A DNA stretch of 64,000 bases from Symsagittifera roscoffensis. Its lineage: Eukaryota > Xenacoelomorpha > Acoela > Convolutidae. A model generated the notes under the pieces. The model was not told where the DNA came from. It ran no database searches and saw only the letters and a list, made by a program, of their open reading frames with translations. The stretch is from assembly GCF_963678635.1 (NCBI RefSeq), contig NC_087071.1, positions 43,193,965-43,257,964 of the forward strand. Reading direction: 5' to 3'. Numbering within the stretch: the first letter of the stretch is position 1; each line of letters opens with the position of its first letter. Of this stretch, positions 20,725-31,951 are shown piece by piece. A program made the position numbers and the translations under genes.

Positions 20725-21232
20725 CAAGACTGCTCGTATCAGGGCGAAGCCTTGAAATTTCTGACTGACTTTTACGGTCTATCTAGCAATAATAACATGG
20801 AAAAAATAAGTGTAATGAATAAAACGAGATTTTTTTAAATTGAGATTTTTTGTGTAAATCATCCCCCCAAACGCCATAAGTGAAAAGTGATAGATTTTGC
20901 TCTTAATAACAAATAAATAATGGCAAATATGCTTCCTACAACCAATTATGAGTGATTTTTAGGACGGAATAAATCTCCGCTTACGCGTTAATAGCGCGAT
21001 TTATATCGCACGTAAATTTTCCCAAATTGGCCAAAATATCAATTTTTAGACCCCCATAACTCTAGAAAAAAGATCACAGATAAATTATTTTTTCGAATTC
21101 AGGCTCAGAACAACAATATTTTTGATTGATATAAAAAACGGTTCGATTAAAAAAAAAACAAAAATTGTCTGAAGAAAAAAACACCTGCAGCACAAACATT
21201 CAGTTACTTTCGTTACAAAAATCGGTTTAATA
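20725..21232 (-). mobile_element. terminal-hairpin repeat family, near-complete copy
   Basis: Reverse orientation. Starts CAAGACTGCTCGTATCAGGG with the 3' hairpin weakened (GAAGCCTTGA). Runs through CTCCGCTTACGCGTTAATAG and ends with a diverged 5' end (AAAAATCGGTTTAAT). A second 5'-end fragment in forward orientation follows at about 21290-21345. Confidence 0.7.
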
Positions 21233-21465
21233 AAATTTTGACAACAAGCAATGAAAAGTTGCCTGGTGAACAAAATTCTCTATTTGAACGTGTTGTTGTT
21301 CTGACTTTTGAAGAAAACGGAATATTTATGCTCGGCGTGGTTTTTGCTCAGTCAATTTTTGCTCGTGGAAATTATAGTTTTCAACGAAAATTTCTTACAG
21401 CACTTTTAAAATATCGACTTTCTGAGTTCAATTTTAAAAAGATAATTTACCTCCGATTAGTTTTT

Positions 21466-21598
21466 GTGAAGATTCATCTGCTGGACCTATTTATCTATTA
21501 GGCCTGTTGCAACAGACATTTTTTGTGCATGTTAACATTTTAAACGAAATTTTGATCGAAGTTTGCATTTTGTGTTGGTTATACTTTTGATCGCTTGA
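21466..21598. repeat. third copy of a 130-bp segment of the 909-bp unit
   Basis: Matches 18988-19120 and 19897-20029 (GATTCATCTGCTGGACCTAT, GCATTTTGTGTTGGTTATAC). This shows the segment is part of a dispersed family and not only of the tandem duplication. Confidence 0.75.
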
Positions 21599-21654
21599 AA
21601 AAATTTTCGTTGGATTTTTTCTTGTATTTTTTTTGCAGAATCTGTTTTTTAGTT

Positions 21655-22070
21655 TGCGACGATTTCGTTGTTTTGCAAGTGATGTGAAGCTCTGCTTTGC
21701 CTCTGTTGAATTGTTTTTGTTGATGGTAATTATTTTATTTTATGTTTTGATAATCTTTCATATTTCTGAAATGCTTGTTTTGTTTTAGACAGTTTTATGA
21801 AAATTATTCAACCATCACCAGGTATGTTTTCCGGTGTCATCAGGTAAAACTTTTTAAATCAGATAATAATGTGCTTTGCTTGGGAACCAAATTTTTGCTC
21901 TGAATGGCGGAAAAAAGATTTTTACTACCAACGTCTTTGAGGTCGTTCAGAGCACTTTTTGGATGCCCACGAGAATATTGAATTTATTTGATTATTCAGT
22001 TTCTATGTCGCGCCAAATATGGTTCTTTGTTAATCATATGTAGCGCCATATATGTTTCCATGGTATCCAT
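21655..22070. repeat. ~410-bp direct repeat, copy 2
   Basis: Partner of 17340-17753 in the same orientation. The hairpin is kept with one G:U-type change (GCTCTGAATG / CGTTCAGAGC). Confidence 0.8.
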
Positions 22071-22363
22071 ACGTCGCGCCATGCATGGTACCATAGTAAC
22101 CATACGTCGCGCCATGCATGATACCATAGTACCCATACATTGCAAGCTTCCATGGTGACATATAATTTATCAACCGCCCTAGTAAAAGTATCAATATTGT
22201 CCAATTTGAAGTCCCCCATACTTTAAAAAAAGTGGAATCATACGTCGCGTCATGCATGGAAAATGTGTTATTTTAACATAAAAATACGTCGGCAATTTTC
22301 CATGGCTTCCATGGAACCATGCATGGTGCGACGCATGGTTGCACATTTTGGTCAACCCGGGTA
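22040..22363. repeat. palindromic CATGCATGG / GTCGCGCC short repeats
   Basis: CCATACGTCGCGCCATGCATG occurs twice at ~44-base spacing (22069-22140). Partial inverted versions follow at 22240 and 22310-22336. The block ends with GGTCAACCCGGGTA (22350-22363), which is the terminal motif of the nested elements at 45104 and 51422. It is probably a degenerate member of that family. Confidence 0.55.
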
Positions 22364-22976
22364 CACTCAATACACTCATAATTCAAAGCATTATTGAAGC
22401 AGCCACTATGAAAAGTGAACATTTTTCTGTCAAATCTTTTGCGTCATTGAATAGCGTTTGTATTTTTTTGTTGTGACGCCGTTATAGTGTTTTCAAAAGC
22501 AATCTCCATTAAACATAGTTGGCCAGAAGATATTGCCAACAAATAATACATAAGCTTTTTCGCTGTTTTCCCTCCAAATGCGTTTCATTGAACTAAAATA
22601 AATATATTTATTTACACAGTTATCATTTGGTACAATAATAAGAACTTTTTTTCATTCTTCATTTATCCAATCAAGAGACATTCTATTGATATGTAGATTT
22701 GAAATTGTCATGGAAAAAAATTAAGGTGAAATTTTGATTTTTTTTTCCAAAAACTTGTTCAAGAAGCTTGTGCCGGTTGTTAAACTTTTTAGTTTCATTT
22801 ATCTGGTTGATTCTGAAGCGATTATTTTCAAATCGCATTTTTGTGATGATATCTAAATCGGTAAAACTGTTAGGCTCTTTTCCAAAAGTTTAAAATTTTG
22901 GGAAAACAGCCCCAATTTTTGACACTTGCACGCAGTTATAATTATACTTTTCAAACTTCGGTCTCAAGCAAACGTG

Positions 22977-23101
22977 ATGTCGACCTATCCTAATCAAGCA
23001 AGTGCTCCGCCTCAGCCAGGCAGCTATAATTCAGGGTATTATCAATCACCTCCAGCTTACGGGCAACCCATGACAACTATCCAGTACGCTGGAAACTACC
23101 A
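22977..23101 (+). CDS. LITAF: LITAF gene 1, exon 1
   Basis: Start codon ATG at 22977; donor CCA|GTAAGT at 23101/23102; encodes the PPAY-containing N-terminus. Confidence 0.8.
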
Positions 23102-26100
23102 GTAAGTAACCAGCTCCTGGTATATCAGAATGAAACTTTGAATATCACCACTGCGATTGAAGACAATAATAGAAATGATTTTTTCAATGGTTGTATAACT
23201 AATAAAATAATCGAAAAAAATGAGCTAAGTATATAATACAAAGGGTGTACTAATACGAGAGTCACTCGTATTATTTTAAAGAGGAATAAAATGTTGGCCT
23301 CAGTTCAGTTTAGACCTCAATAATTTCTTGCCTAGGTGTTTTATGTGAATGAAAAATATCACGCGTTTGCAATTTGGGACCCGCGTAACTTCACTAAAAA
23401 ATCACAGGTTTTTGTTTAAACGACTAGCTCTGAACAACGATATCTTTTAGATAAAAAATAATGTTTCCATCCAAAATTCCTTAATAAGAAAAATGCCTCG
23501 TTAAGAAGAAGAAGAATGACGGAAAAAAAGCCACCCCATACATGAAAACACCGCCTTTTCTTCGAATGTTGGAACAAAAGTTATAGCCACTTTACATGGA
23601 GACCCGAGTTAACCTCCATCCAAAAAATTGCTTATGATTCACTTCTTATTTTGACCAATGTATGATTTTCCAAACAAACAGTTACTGCAATTATCTTCTA
23701 ACCTAAATAGTTTTATAGTAAATTTTGGAGCTGACCATGGCTGACCAATTGCTACATTGAATCAGTTCTTTTAAATTGAATGTTTTTTTAATCTTGAACT
23801 TGTCTCTTTGGATAACTTATTTACAAAGCATTTTTTTGCCTTTGCTCCTTTGTGGCAACCATATGAATTGCAGTAGGAAGTTCTCTGTTTCGTGCATCTA
23901 AGTTGATTGATTCTTCGGCTACCTTTCTATTTTTGCCATATGATTATCACCAGAATCTTTAAACTTTGTTTTTTTTTTAAATCTTTGCAACTGAGTTTAC
24001 CATACTCAACTTGTTTTCGTAGCAGCAGTATGTCTTGCTACATAAACGTGGCATCTAGTTACACATCAACTCCTCTTCAAAAAATTCAGGGACACTTTAT
24101 GGTGCTTTTTATGAGTGTTGCAACACATTTGAAGAAATACATGTTTTGCATGAGCCTTAAAAAATTTCTGCAGTCATTTTTGATCAATTTTTCCCAAACA
24201 ACTCTCTTATCTTGTTGAGGACAACGTATACTTATTTTTCAGCAATGGTAAAATAAAGAGAGTCTGTATCCATCTCCATTTCTACGAACTTATTCGCATC
24301 GCAGAACTTGTCAAAGAACTTTTAGTAGAGCTACAACAATCTCAGCTTTGCATAGAGCAGTTTGAAAAAGACAACAATCACTAAGTTTAATTTTAATTTT
24401 TGGCAACTCTACCTAGTATAAAAATTTCGAATAAAAACTCATATGTACTTCGTGAGTTTTCTCTTCATTGGCGTAGTTTGTAATTGTGTGTCTAGATGAA
24501 TCCTTTATTTGATAATTGTTAGAAGAGTTACCTCAAAAAATTGCACTTTTTCTGCTACAACTCCTGATAGAAGTTTTAACTCATTCTCTACTAGCATGAC
24601 TGAACACAAAATTTGAATGTAAAAATTGAAAAGCGGTGATAAATTTTCTATCCTGAAGCTAGATATCAGCAATCTTTTAGGATGTTTTAAAAACAATACC
24701 AGCAACACTCAATTTCAATTGGTCTTATAACTCTTAAAGGAATTCGATCCGAAAACCTATAATCTGCACAGTAGTATCTGCAACGGTAGCAAGCTTACAG
24801 GATTTTTGTATAAGCTAATGAGTGGACAGGCACTTCTTAAAAAAAATTAGAAGAAAATTACTGGATATTAGTAAAACATTGACTAACTGAGTCGTTTTGC
24901 CAGGTTATTTTTTAAAATCTATCTAGTTTAGCACCTTTATATACGCTTCAGAAGTAGGCGAAAGCAGTTTATTTTAGCAGTGTATCGATAATAAAAAATT
25001 TTTTTTCAAATGTTTCATCATGGATTAGAAATTTTTTTTAACTGACATAGAAAACGTAAAAATGGAAGTATTTGCTAGATTGTGAAAATTTGCTAGAACT
25101 TTGACTTGAGGGTTTTTACTAAAATTTTTATTTGAGTCAGCGAGTGATCGTTAAAATGATAGAAAAAAACTTGATTCGAAAGAGAATTTTTTTGTAAACT
25201 GTCATTCAAAAAAAAATTTAAATAGAAAATGGTACATCAAGATGAAATCTAGAAAACCCAGTTTGAAGTTAATTGGAAAAAATCAATTAAAAGATAAGCA
25301 AAATGAGTTCTTTTAAAAGAGAATAAGTGAAGCGTAAATCAAAATTTTGCAAACACTGAAATTTTACCAGCTCTATTTTCTAGCTTAACATACTGTTGGC
25401 TGTACAGCCAACCCTAAAACATAGCGCGCAAAACCTGATATCTTCGACCTATGTTAATACATGAGCTCTCCCCCAAGCCCCTATGGTCGGTCAGCTCCAA
25501 CATCTACTACTTGGTTATGAAAACTTTTAATGCCGTTTTTTTTTCTGAATGAAAGACTTTTCGTTTGCAAAAACTTGATTTCGTATGCATGGAATGTCTA
25601 TCCTCCAAATTAATCATAATAGAAAACTGTATAATACAGTTTTTGTTCTACACAAAATCAAAGGTGAGAGTGAAAGTTTTTTAAGTTTCATATTTATTTG
25701 CTAAACCAGCTGATTAACAACAATTATTTTTTTTTGTATCAGGTAGTACAAAAAATTGAAATTCTAGAAGGTACTTGTTTGTTTTGTTTTTAATTTTGAA
25801 TAGTATTAATTAAAACTAAATCTGTCCAAAAAAAAACAATTTCTTATGATAGTACTGTGCAAAATTCAATAGTTCACTTGAATTTTGCACAGCACTATCT
25901 AAATGTTTTTTTTTCTGTGTTTTGCTACATTTTGTCTTGAAATGTCTCAAAATGTAGTTAAATCTTTGATGCTGTTTACACGAAGTGTTATCATGTCTCA
26001 GAAATTTTTCGATTTTTTTTTGGCGAAACAAAACAAAATATAGCAAATTTTACTTTTATCTTACATTTTTACATATGTTTTACAGTTTATTGGAAAATGC

Positions 26101-29100
26101 TTCTGATCAAACTTGATTGAAGGAAAAATGCTAGCCATTTAATTTCATTTTTGAAAAAATGCTAGTCATGCCATTTTAATAGAATGTTTTTCATCTATCG
26201 AGTAATATGGAGTTGTATGAGAATCATTTTTCTACAAAAAGGAAACGTGTTTGACTCGCAATTGTACGCCAAACCGGGTAATGCAAGATAAGATAACTAT
26301 GGTCTTGCCAATAGTTTCCAGCAATCGAAACGGTGGGAAGCATTTTAGATTAAAATTATCAAAAACCATTCTTAACAAAAATTGTCTCAAGGAGAGTATT
26401 AGTTTGAGTTTTCGAAAATTATACTTACTATAATTGCTTAAACTGTTATAATTTATTGCTATAAAAATTATTGATTTACATCATTATTTTTTTTACTAAT
26501 ATACTAAAGTTACTTATTAAATTGATCGATGTAAAAACAATAAGCGGTCAGCGTGAAGTGGTCAGTCACATAGAAATTAAACCCAATTTGAGCCCCCAAG
26601 AGTCCCAGACTGCCACTCAAAATGCTTAGCTGGATTAAATAAAAAACTTTGAGTGGCAAGACGGAGGCTTTGTGTGGCTCCAATTGGATTCAAATTGTAT
26701 GTAGTTTTCCACTTTTGTCCGTACACTGCCATTGTTTTTTACTTAGACTAATTTGATGGCAAGCCGTGTTGACCAAGTTTTGCTGTCTTAGAATTTTCTT
26801 TATGAGAACCATACAAATTATTACAAAGTTAAGTTCTGAAAATTTTACAATAAAGAGAATTTTAAGATAACGAATTTTCTTACAAGAAGTTGTAAAATGG
26901 AATTTTAACAACAAATTTTTCTCCATTTTTTAAAAAATTTTTGAAAGTTTTTTATAGCCAATTTAAAAAGTTTCCGCTATCCCAGAGTATATCAAAATTT
27001 TTGATCTGAACCCCACATACAACACGTTCGAGTTTATGACATGATCCGTCAAAATTGATTTTTGTCTCCAGAATATTTATTTTGGAATTATAGCTTCGTA
27101 TAGCTAAAAAAAACTACTAAAAATTTAAATTTTCTGTTTGGGATTTTTATAAATTTCCTAATTTTCCTAAATTATTAAAAAAGTAAAAATATCCCAAATT
27201 CATTCTAATATCTGTTACTTCGGTAAATAAACACATTCAAAGTGTTTTTGTAGATATATGTATTTTTTGAATTTTAGGAAAAATTGCTGTCTCACAAATT
27301 TTCTTTCAAATCTCATAAAAATTTCTATGATGGGCTAATTTTCTGCAAACAGAAAGAAGAGTTTTCTTGAAATTTCCTCCTAATCTTATAAAACTTTCTC
27401 AGGGGATTTTTTTTGTACGATGGTCAACCCAGGTATAAGTTGAATATAATAGTGTATCTAGCGGGGATATAATTACATATAACCATAATATACATTATAG
27501 AAATCAAACGTGTTAAGTGAGGGCTTTTTTGTTGGAGAAAAATGAACACTTTTTTGGCTGACTTATATTTTATTGTATGGATTTCAACTATGATTTAAAC
27601 CAATACAATGCTACACAAATCAGTCAAAAAATGCTACTTTTACTCAACAAAAAAGGATCAGGTAACAGGCTTGATCTCTTAAATGCACACCATAGTTCCC
27701 ATAACCGTTTGTTCAGGACTACAACAGTGTTGGTGAATCCGGGGATCCCAATTATGGTCCGGCATCCGGTAACAGTCCAGTGCCCACAGTGCAGAGCCAC
27801 TGTCACCACAAGTGTCAGCTATGAGATAGGTAAGGAAAAATGGAAAATTCTACCCCCCCCCCCTCCTTCCTTTCTCTGCTCTCATTTCTGAACTTCAGAT
27901 TCATATTTTGACAATTTTAGTCGATTCTGTTATGATTGTTAACACCAACAGTTGTTCTTTTATTGCTAGCGATAGTATATTAATAATTGAGTTTATAACC
28001 AAATCTTTCTGTTAACTATTCGTCCATTTCAAGGTCCTTTCATTGGTTTTCACGTGTACCAAACTGCAGTTATCGTTGAGCTTCTGGCTTTCTCGGTGAC
28101 CTCTGAAGCAGAATCAGAGTTGACCCGGATCAAAAAGTTTATTTAACTTTTTCCATAAGAAAAGGGGTTTAATGAGACAAAATTTTAGTGCAGATAGTCT
28201 GCATTGGATTATCACGGAATGCGTCCCAAATGGAGCCCAAATTTTTAAACAAAGTGGGAGCAATCATGTTTCTCTACGGAAAATCAATGGCCAAAAAAAT
28301 TGGGCTCATACGGCTCCTAGTGTACAAAAACGAATTATCCAATCCTTAGAGTAACTGTTTAATCCCTCTATTTAGGCCAATATAGGGATTTTAATTGGGC
28401 TAATTAATTGGGTATTAATTGGGCATATTAGTCATTAAAGTAATGATTTAGTTATTGATTATAAACCAAACAAAAAACAATCAGTTAACGCCAGTATAAG
28501 AGATAAAAAGATTATAATAAATCCATTATTCACATCCGTTATTTACAAACCAAGTTTTAACTTCAGTTTAACGCTTGCTATGGTTAACTTTGAACTATAC
28601 GGAAAGTTTTTGGAAAAGCGAGGCTCTTGCTTGAAGCAAATCATGATTCGTTGTCATCCATTATGAACCGTTATAATGAACTAAAAAGGAATATATTGGG
28701 TCATAATTGATGTCGTGCAAGAGCCTCGTTTTTTCAAAAAATTTTCGTTTAGCTTCAAAAACTTGAACATTGCAATCGCTAAACTGAAACTTAAATTTGG
28801 CTGGGATACTAAATTGTTTTGTTTTCTTCTTATGTATTTACGATTGTTTTCTCATAATTTTCTAATTTGGGTTATCACCGCTCCTCGGCCACTTACTACC
28901 CGTGCTCCCATTAATACCCTTTTTACACATGTTTACCCCCTCTCGGGGTTAGTGAGAGTTGGAGGGTGGTTGGAACATAACTTTTGGGGAGTGATTCAGT
29001 TCGAGGAAGAAGACATTTATCCACGAGGGAAAGGACCACTTTAAGAGCTACAGCTCACACGGCGAACCGCTGTTGTGTCCCTGTTTAAGAACTACATGCA

Positions 29101-31951
29101 ATTTTTTTGGTGTTAATAGGAGGGGTGTTTTTTTCATATACTGCGTGAAAGTGTAAGTACAATCGATTATTATGGCAACATTATTGACCACGAAAATCAA
29201 TCATAATCGATAATTGTATATGGAACATCATTGGGGGAGCTATAAAACCTCGTGCAATTGGATCAAATTGCAATTGAATCTCGAAAATGTGAAAAAACAT
29301 CCAAAAACTGATTTTGTTGATGTTAAATTTTTCTCCGGACAACGGAAGCGATGAATTGAAAAAAACTATTTGCTTATGGTGCAGTAAGATTCAGTAGTTA
29401 TTATTAGTTTTGAGTACGCACTGTTATCTCACTAACAATGGAACTTAAAGGAGAAGACTTTCTTCCGAGAGATATCAAAAAACCAGCGAGGAAAGTAAAT
29501 TCGAGAAAAAACGCAAAACAGTAAAAATATCAAAAAATTTTTTCAAGCTGTTCAACTTTAAGTTGATCAAAAACAGTTACTCCGCAAAATTGTTAGCAAT
29601 TCGCTATTTGCTTCTAAAAATAGTGAAAAAGTTTAGCTAGATTATCAAAAACTATGGCCAATTTTTACATAGCTAATACTTTTTCAAATAGCGATGAATA
29701 ATCATAATAATTATAACCCTCATAGCAAGTCTACTACGTTTAAAGAGGCCAAATAAAAATAATATCCTTACAATTACCGGAGTTTGGTGGCTATACCCTA
29801 AAAACAACGCATATTGCACTGTCGCATTAGAATCGTGTACGAACCCGGTGAAAAGAAGAATGTTCACAAATAGATTTTTGGCACAATCAAAGAGTTTACC
29901 TAATCCATGATGGCCGCTCAGACTCGAAACAAGCTCGGTGATGAGAATTTCAAAGCGAGAAACGTCGGGAATAAAAGTTTTCGAAGCAATCGTATTCAAT
30001 TTCTTTCGATTTCGCTTGATAATTTCGAGCTTGTTTTCAGACAATCAGTTTCTAGTCTTTTTGTTTATTAACAATTTAAACTTAAGTTGGTTACTCTGAT
30101 GTCTCCCTCAATTGATTTCTTTTTTTTTTCTTAATTAAAGCTTCAAATTCGTTTTTAGTTCGACATTAATTTTATCGGCAAGAACCAAATTTATTCCCCT
30201 CCACACCTTAATTCCAATTCCCCCTACTCCACTTTCAAAACTACCCCTATACACTTCAAGCAAAATCTCACCCTCCCTCCACAACCCCCCCCCCCCCTTC
30301 GCCACGATCAACTCCCTCCCAATTTTGCCACAGTCACCCCCTCCAAGATCCACCTTGCAAGTGTAACAAAACCTCGAAGATCATTTAAGGGTTAAAGTAG
30401 GGAGAGGCGGGGGTGAGGGGTGGGGGGGGGGATTTGTAGACAGTCGAGATTGTGGGTGGGTTATTGATTATTTGTTCAATATGAGATTGCGCCATCTCGT
30501 TCACTTTTGATTTCTCGGTTTCAAAAACCTTGGCGACCATGTTTTATTCCAACTAAACTGAGTTTTCGAGCTATTCCGAAACCCTATAATGAACGTTCTC
30601 CAAATCTGCGTCCTCCCAATCTATACTTTTGTAAACGAGTGAATAAAAAACCCTGTAATTATAATAGTACTATTAGGTTGGAAACAATTTATTATTATTA
30701 TTCTTCCGACTTTCGATCCGAAAGTAACGGAATATTTGTGCTCGGGGTGGGTTTTTTTCTTCAGAAAAATTTCGACTTTCTAACTAGCCATTTTTGACAA
30801 AAAAAATATCATTCAAAAGGTATTGTTTTCTTGAGCTCAAATTTGAAAAGATATTTCACCTGTTATCATTTTTCGTAAATTTACGGGGGTTTAAAAATTG
30901 ACATAAATTTCGCGCTATTAACGCGTAAGCGGAGAATTAATCCGTCTTAGAAATTGTTCCAGATTGGTTGAAAGAAGCTTATTTGCCATAATTGATTTGT
31001 TACAAGGGGTGAAATTTATCCTTTTGTAGTTTTTTTTGGCGTGTGGGGTGATGGTTTTCATAATTTTATGAAAAAAGTTAAAATTTTAGACAAAAAATTT
31101 TTAATGTTGTTTTATTTCATTTAATTTTTAAATGTTATTACTGCTCCATAAACCTTAAAAGGCAGTCGGAACATTCAGCGCTTCGCCCTGATACGAGCAG
31201 TCTTGTTATGATTATACACTCTTAAAAACTGTCAAGAGTGTTTTCACTTCAAGTCACGTGGTGACAAATCAGGTGAACGGTGGCGTCCCTCATACTTGAA
31301 GGACCAAAAGCTAAAAAAATAATTTTAGCTTACTTTCAGCCAATCAGAATTGAGTATTCAAAATCTCAAAGTAAATTGCAAAAAATCTCAAAAAAGAAAA
31401 ATAAATCCAGGCCATTAGTATTAATATTGACCAATTAGATAATAAGCAGATGAGTTTTACAGACTGAAAAATTCTTATGATGTTGAACTCATTCATTAAT
31501 CTTGATGATTATCTGAATAATTATGCGGTTGTAACCCGCAATTTGTTATATTTCATATTATTTTCCACTGATTTAATACAATTTCTGTTAATATTTACTT
31601 CGATTTTGTGAGAAAGGCATTTAGCCAATAGAAACGCTGAGCGATTTTGATTGGTTGAAATTTTTCAAGCATTCGGTCCTTAAAGCATGAGAACCCTCCC
31701 CCATGTGAACATTTCAAGTGCAATTATATTCTTTTACAAGTAAAAACCCCTGACTTTTTTTTAAATTGTGCATGAAGGAAGGCTATGTTTCCTTTTCAGG
31801 CGCAGGTGCTTGGCTGATCGTGGCAGTGATTTTTGTTCTCGGCTTCTGGTGCGGATGTTGTCTCATTCCTCTTTGTATCAATGCTTGCAAAGACGCTATT
31901 CACACTTGCCCCAATTGCCACAATTGCATTGGAAAGAAGGGAGTTATTTGA
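22977..31951 (+). CDS. LITAF: LITAF-domain protein, first gene (3 exons)
   Basis: Exons 22977-23101, 27717-27829 and 31800-31951 splice in phases 2 and 1 to a 129-aa protein. The N-terminus is Pro/Tyr/Gln-rich with a PPAY motif at 25-28, the PPxY type that recruits WW-domain NEDD4 ubiquitin ligases. The LITAF domain follows: CPQC at 64-67, a hydrophobic segment from W84 to about I106 that lies in the membrane as a monotopic anchor, then HTCPNC with H114, C116 and C119. Together these form the zinc-binding knuckle. LITAF proteins sit on the cytosolic face of late endosomes and lysosomes and act in membrane-protein sorting. Length is at the lower end of the family range. An AATAAA lies at about 32397. 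Introns of 4.6 and 4.0 kb are AT-rich and repeat-bearing. Confidence 0.88.
23102..27716. other. LITAF gene 1, intron 1 (4.6 kb)
   Basis: Begins GTAAGT and ends TTGTTCAG. AT-rich. A diverged reverse copy of the terminal-hairpin family is recognisable at about 23370-23585 (AAAATCACAGG, GTTGGAACAA). GGTCAACCCAGGTA at 27423-27436 is the end motif of the nested transposon family. No internal gene is supported. Confidence 0.7.
27717..27829 (+). CDS. LITAF: LITAF gene 1, exon 2
   Basis: Acceptor TTGTTCAG|GACT and donor GATAG|GTAAGG. Encodes the first half of the zinc domain with CPQC. Confidence 0.85.
29673..30044 (-). CDS. minus-strand open frame, possible exon (unrecognised)
   Basis: The first ~48 codons (30041-29900) have better composition than the surroundings: mixed Lys/Arg/Leu/Ser, helix-like, e.g. 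SRFEILITELVSSLSG. A donor-like GGATTA|GGTAAAC follows on the minus strand near 29900, after which the frame becomes hydrophobic and intron-like. There is no ATG at the start. It may be an exon of an antisense gene inside the LITAF intron, or chance. Confidence 0.2.
   Translation of the reverse strand: MSENKLEIIKRNRKKLNTIASKTFIPDVSRFEILITELVSSLSGHHGLGKLFDCAKNLFVNILLFTGFVHDSNATVQYALFLGYSHQTPVIVRILFLFGLFKRSRLAMRVIIIMIIHRYLKKY
30285..30431. repeat. C-run and G-rich block, quadruplex candidate
   Basis: A 14-base C-run (30285-30298) within a CT-rich tract is followed ~100 bases later by a block of GGG runs, GGCGGGGGTGAGGGGTGGGG and onward (30399-30431). The plus-strand G block meets the four-G-tract pattern of a quadruplex and could also pair with the C-run. 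Confidence 0.6.
30700..31205 (+). mobile_element. terminal-hairpin repeat family, full-length copy
   Basis: Forward copy with 5' hairpin CTTTCGATCCGAAAG and 3' end TTCGCCCTGATACGAGCAGT. An internal block around TTTAAAAATTGACATAAATTT shows a ~20-base deletion relative to 3804-4326. Confidence 0.75.
31800..31951 (+). CDS. LITAF: LITAF gene 1, exon 3
   Basis: Acceptor TTCCTTTTCAG|GCGC. Encodes the membrane-inserting helix, HTCPNC and the stop TGA. Confidence 0.88.

Larger units (their letters stand above)
27830..31799. other. LITAF gene 1, intron 2 (4.0 kb)
   Basis: Holds a C-run (30285-30298), a G-rich block (30399-30431), a terminal-hairpin element (30700-31205) and a minus-strand open frame (29673-30044) that may be an exon of another gene. 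ATAATCGAT-type palindromes appear at 29160-29215. Confidence 0.7.

Noticed and set aside
22030-22379. Trp/His/Gly-rich minus-strand ORFs
   Set aside because: Produced by the repeated CATGCATGG/GTCGCGCC palindromes.
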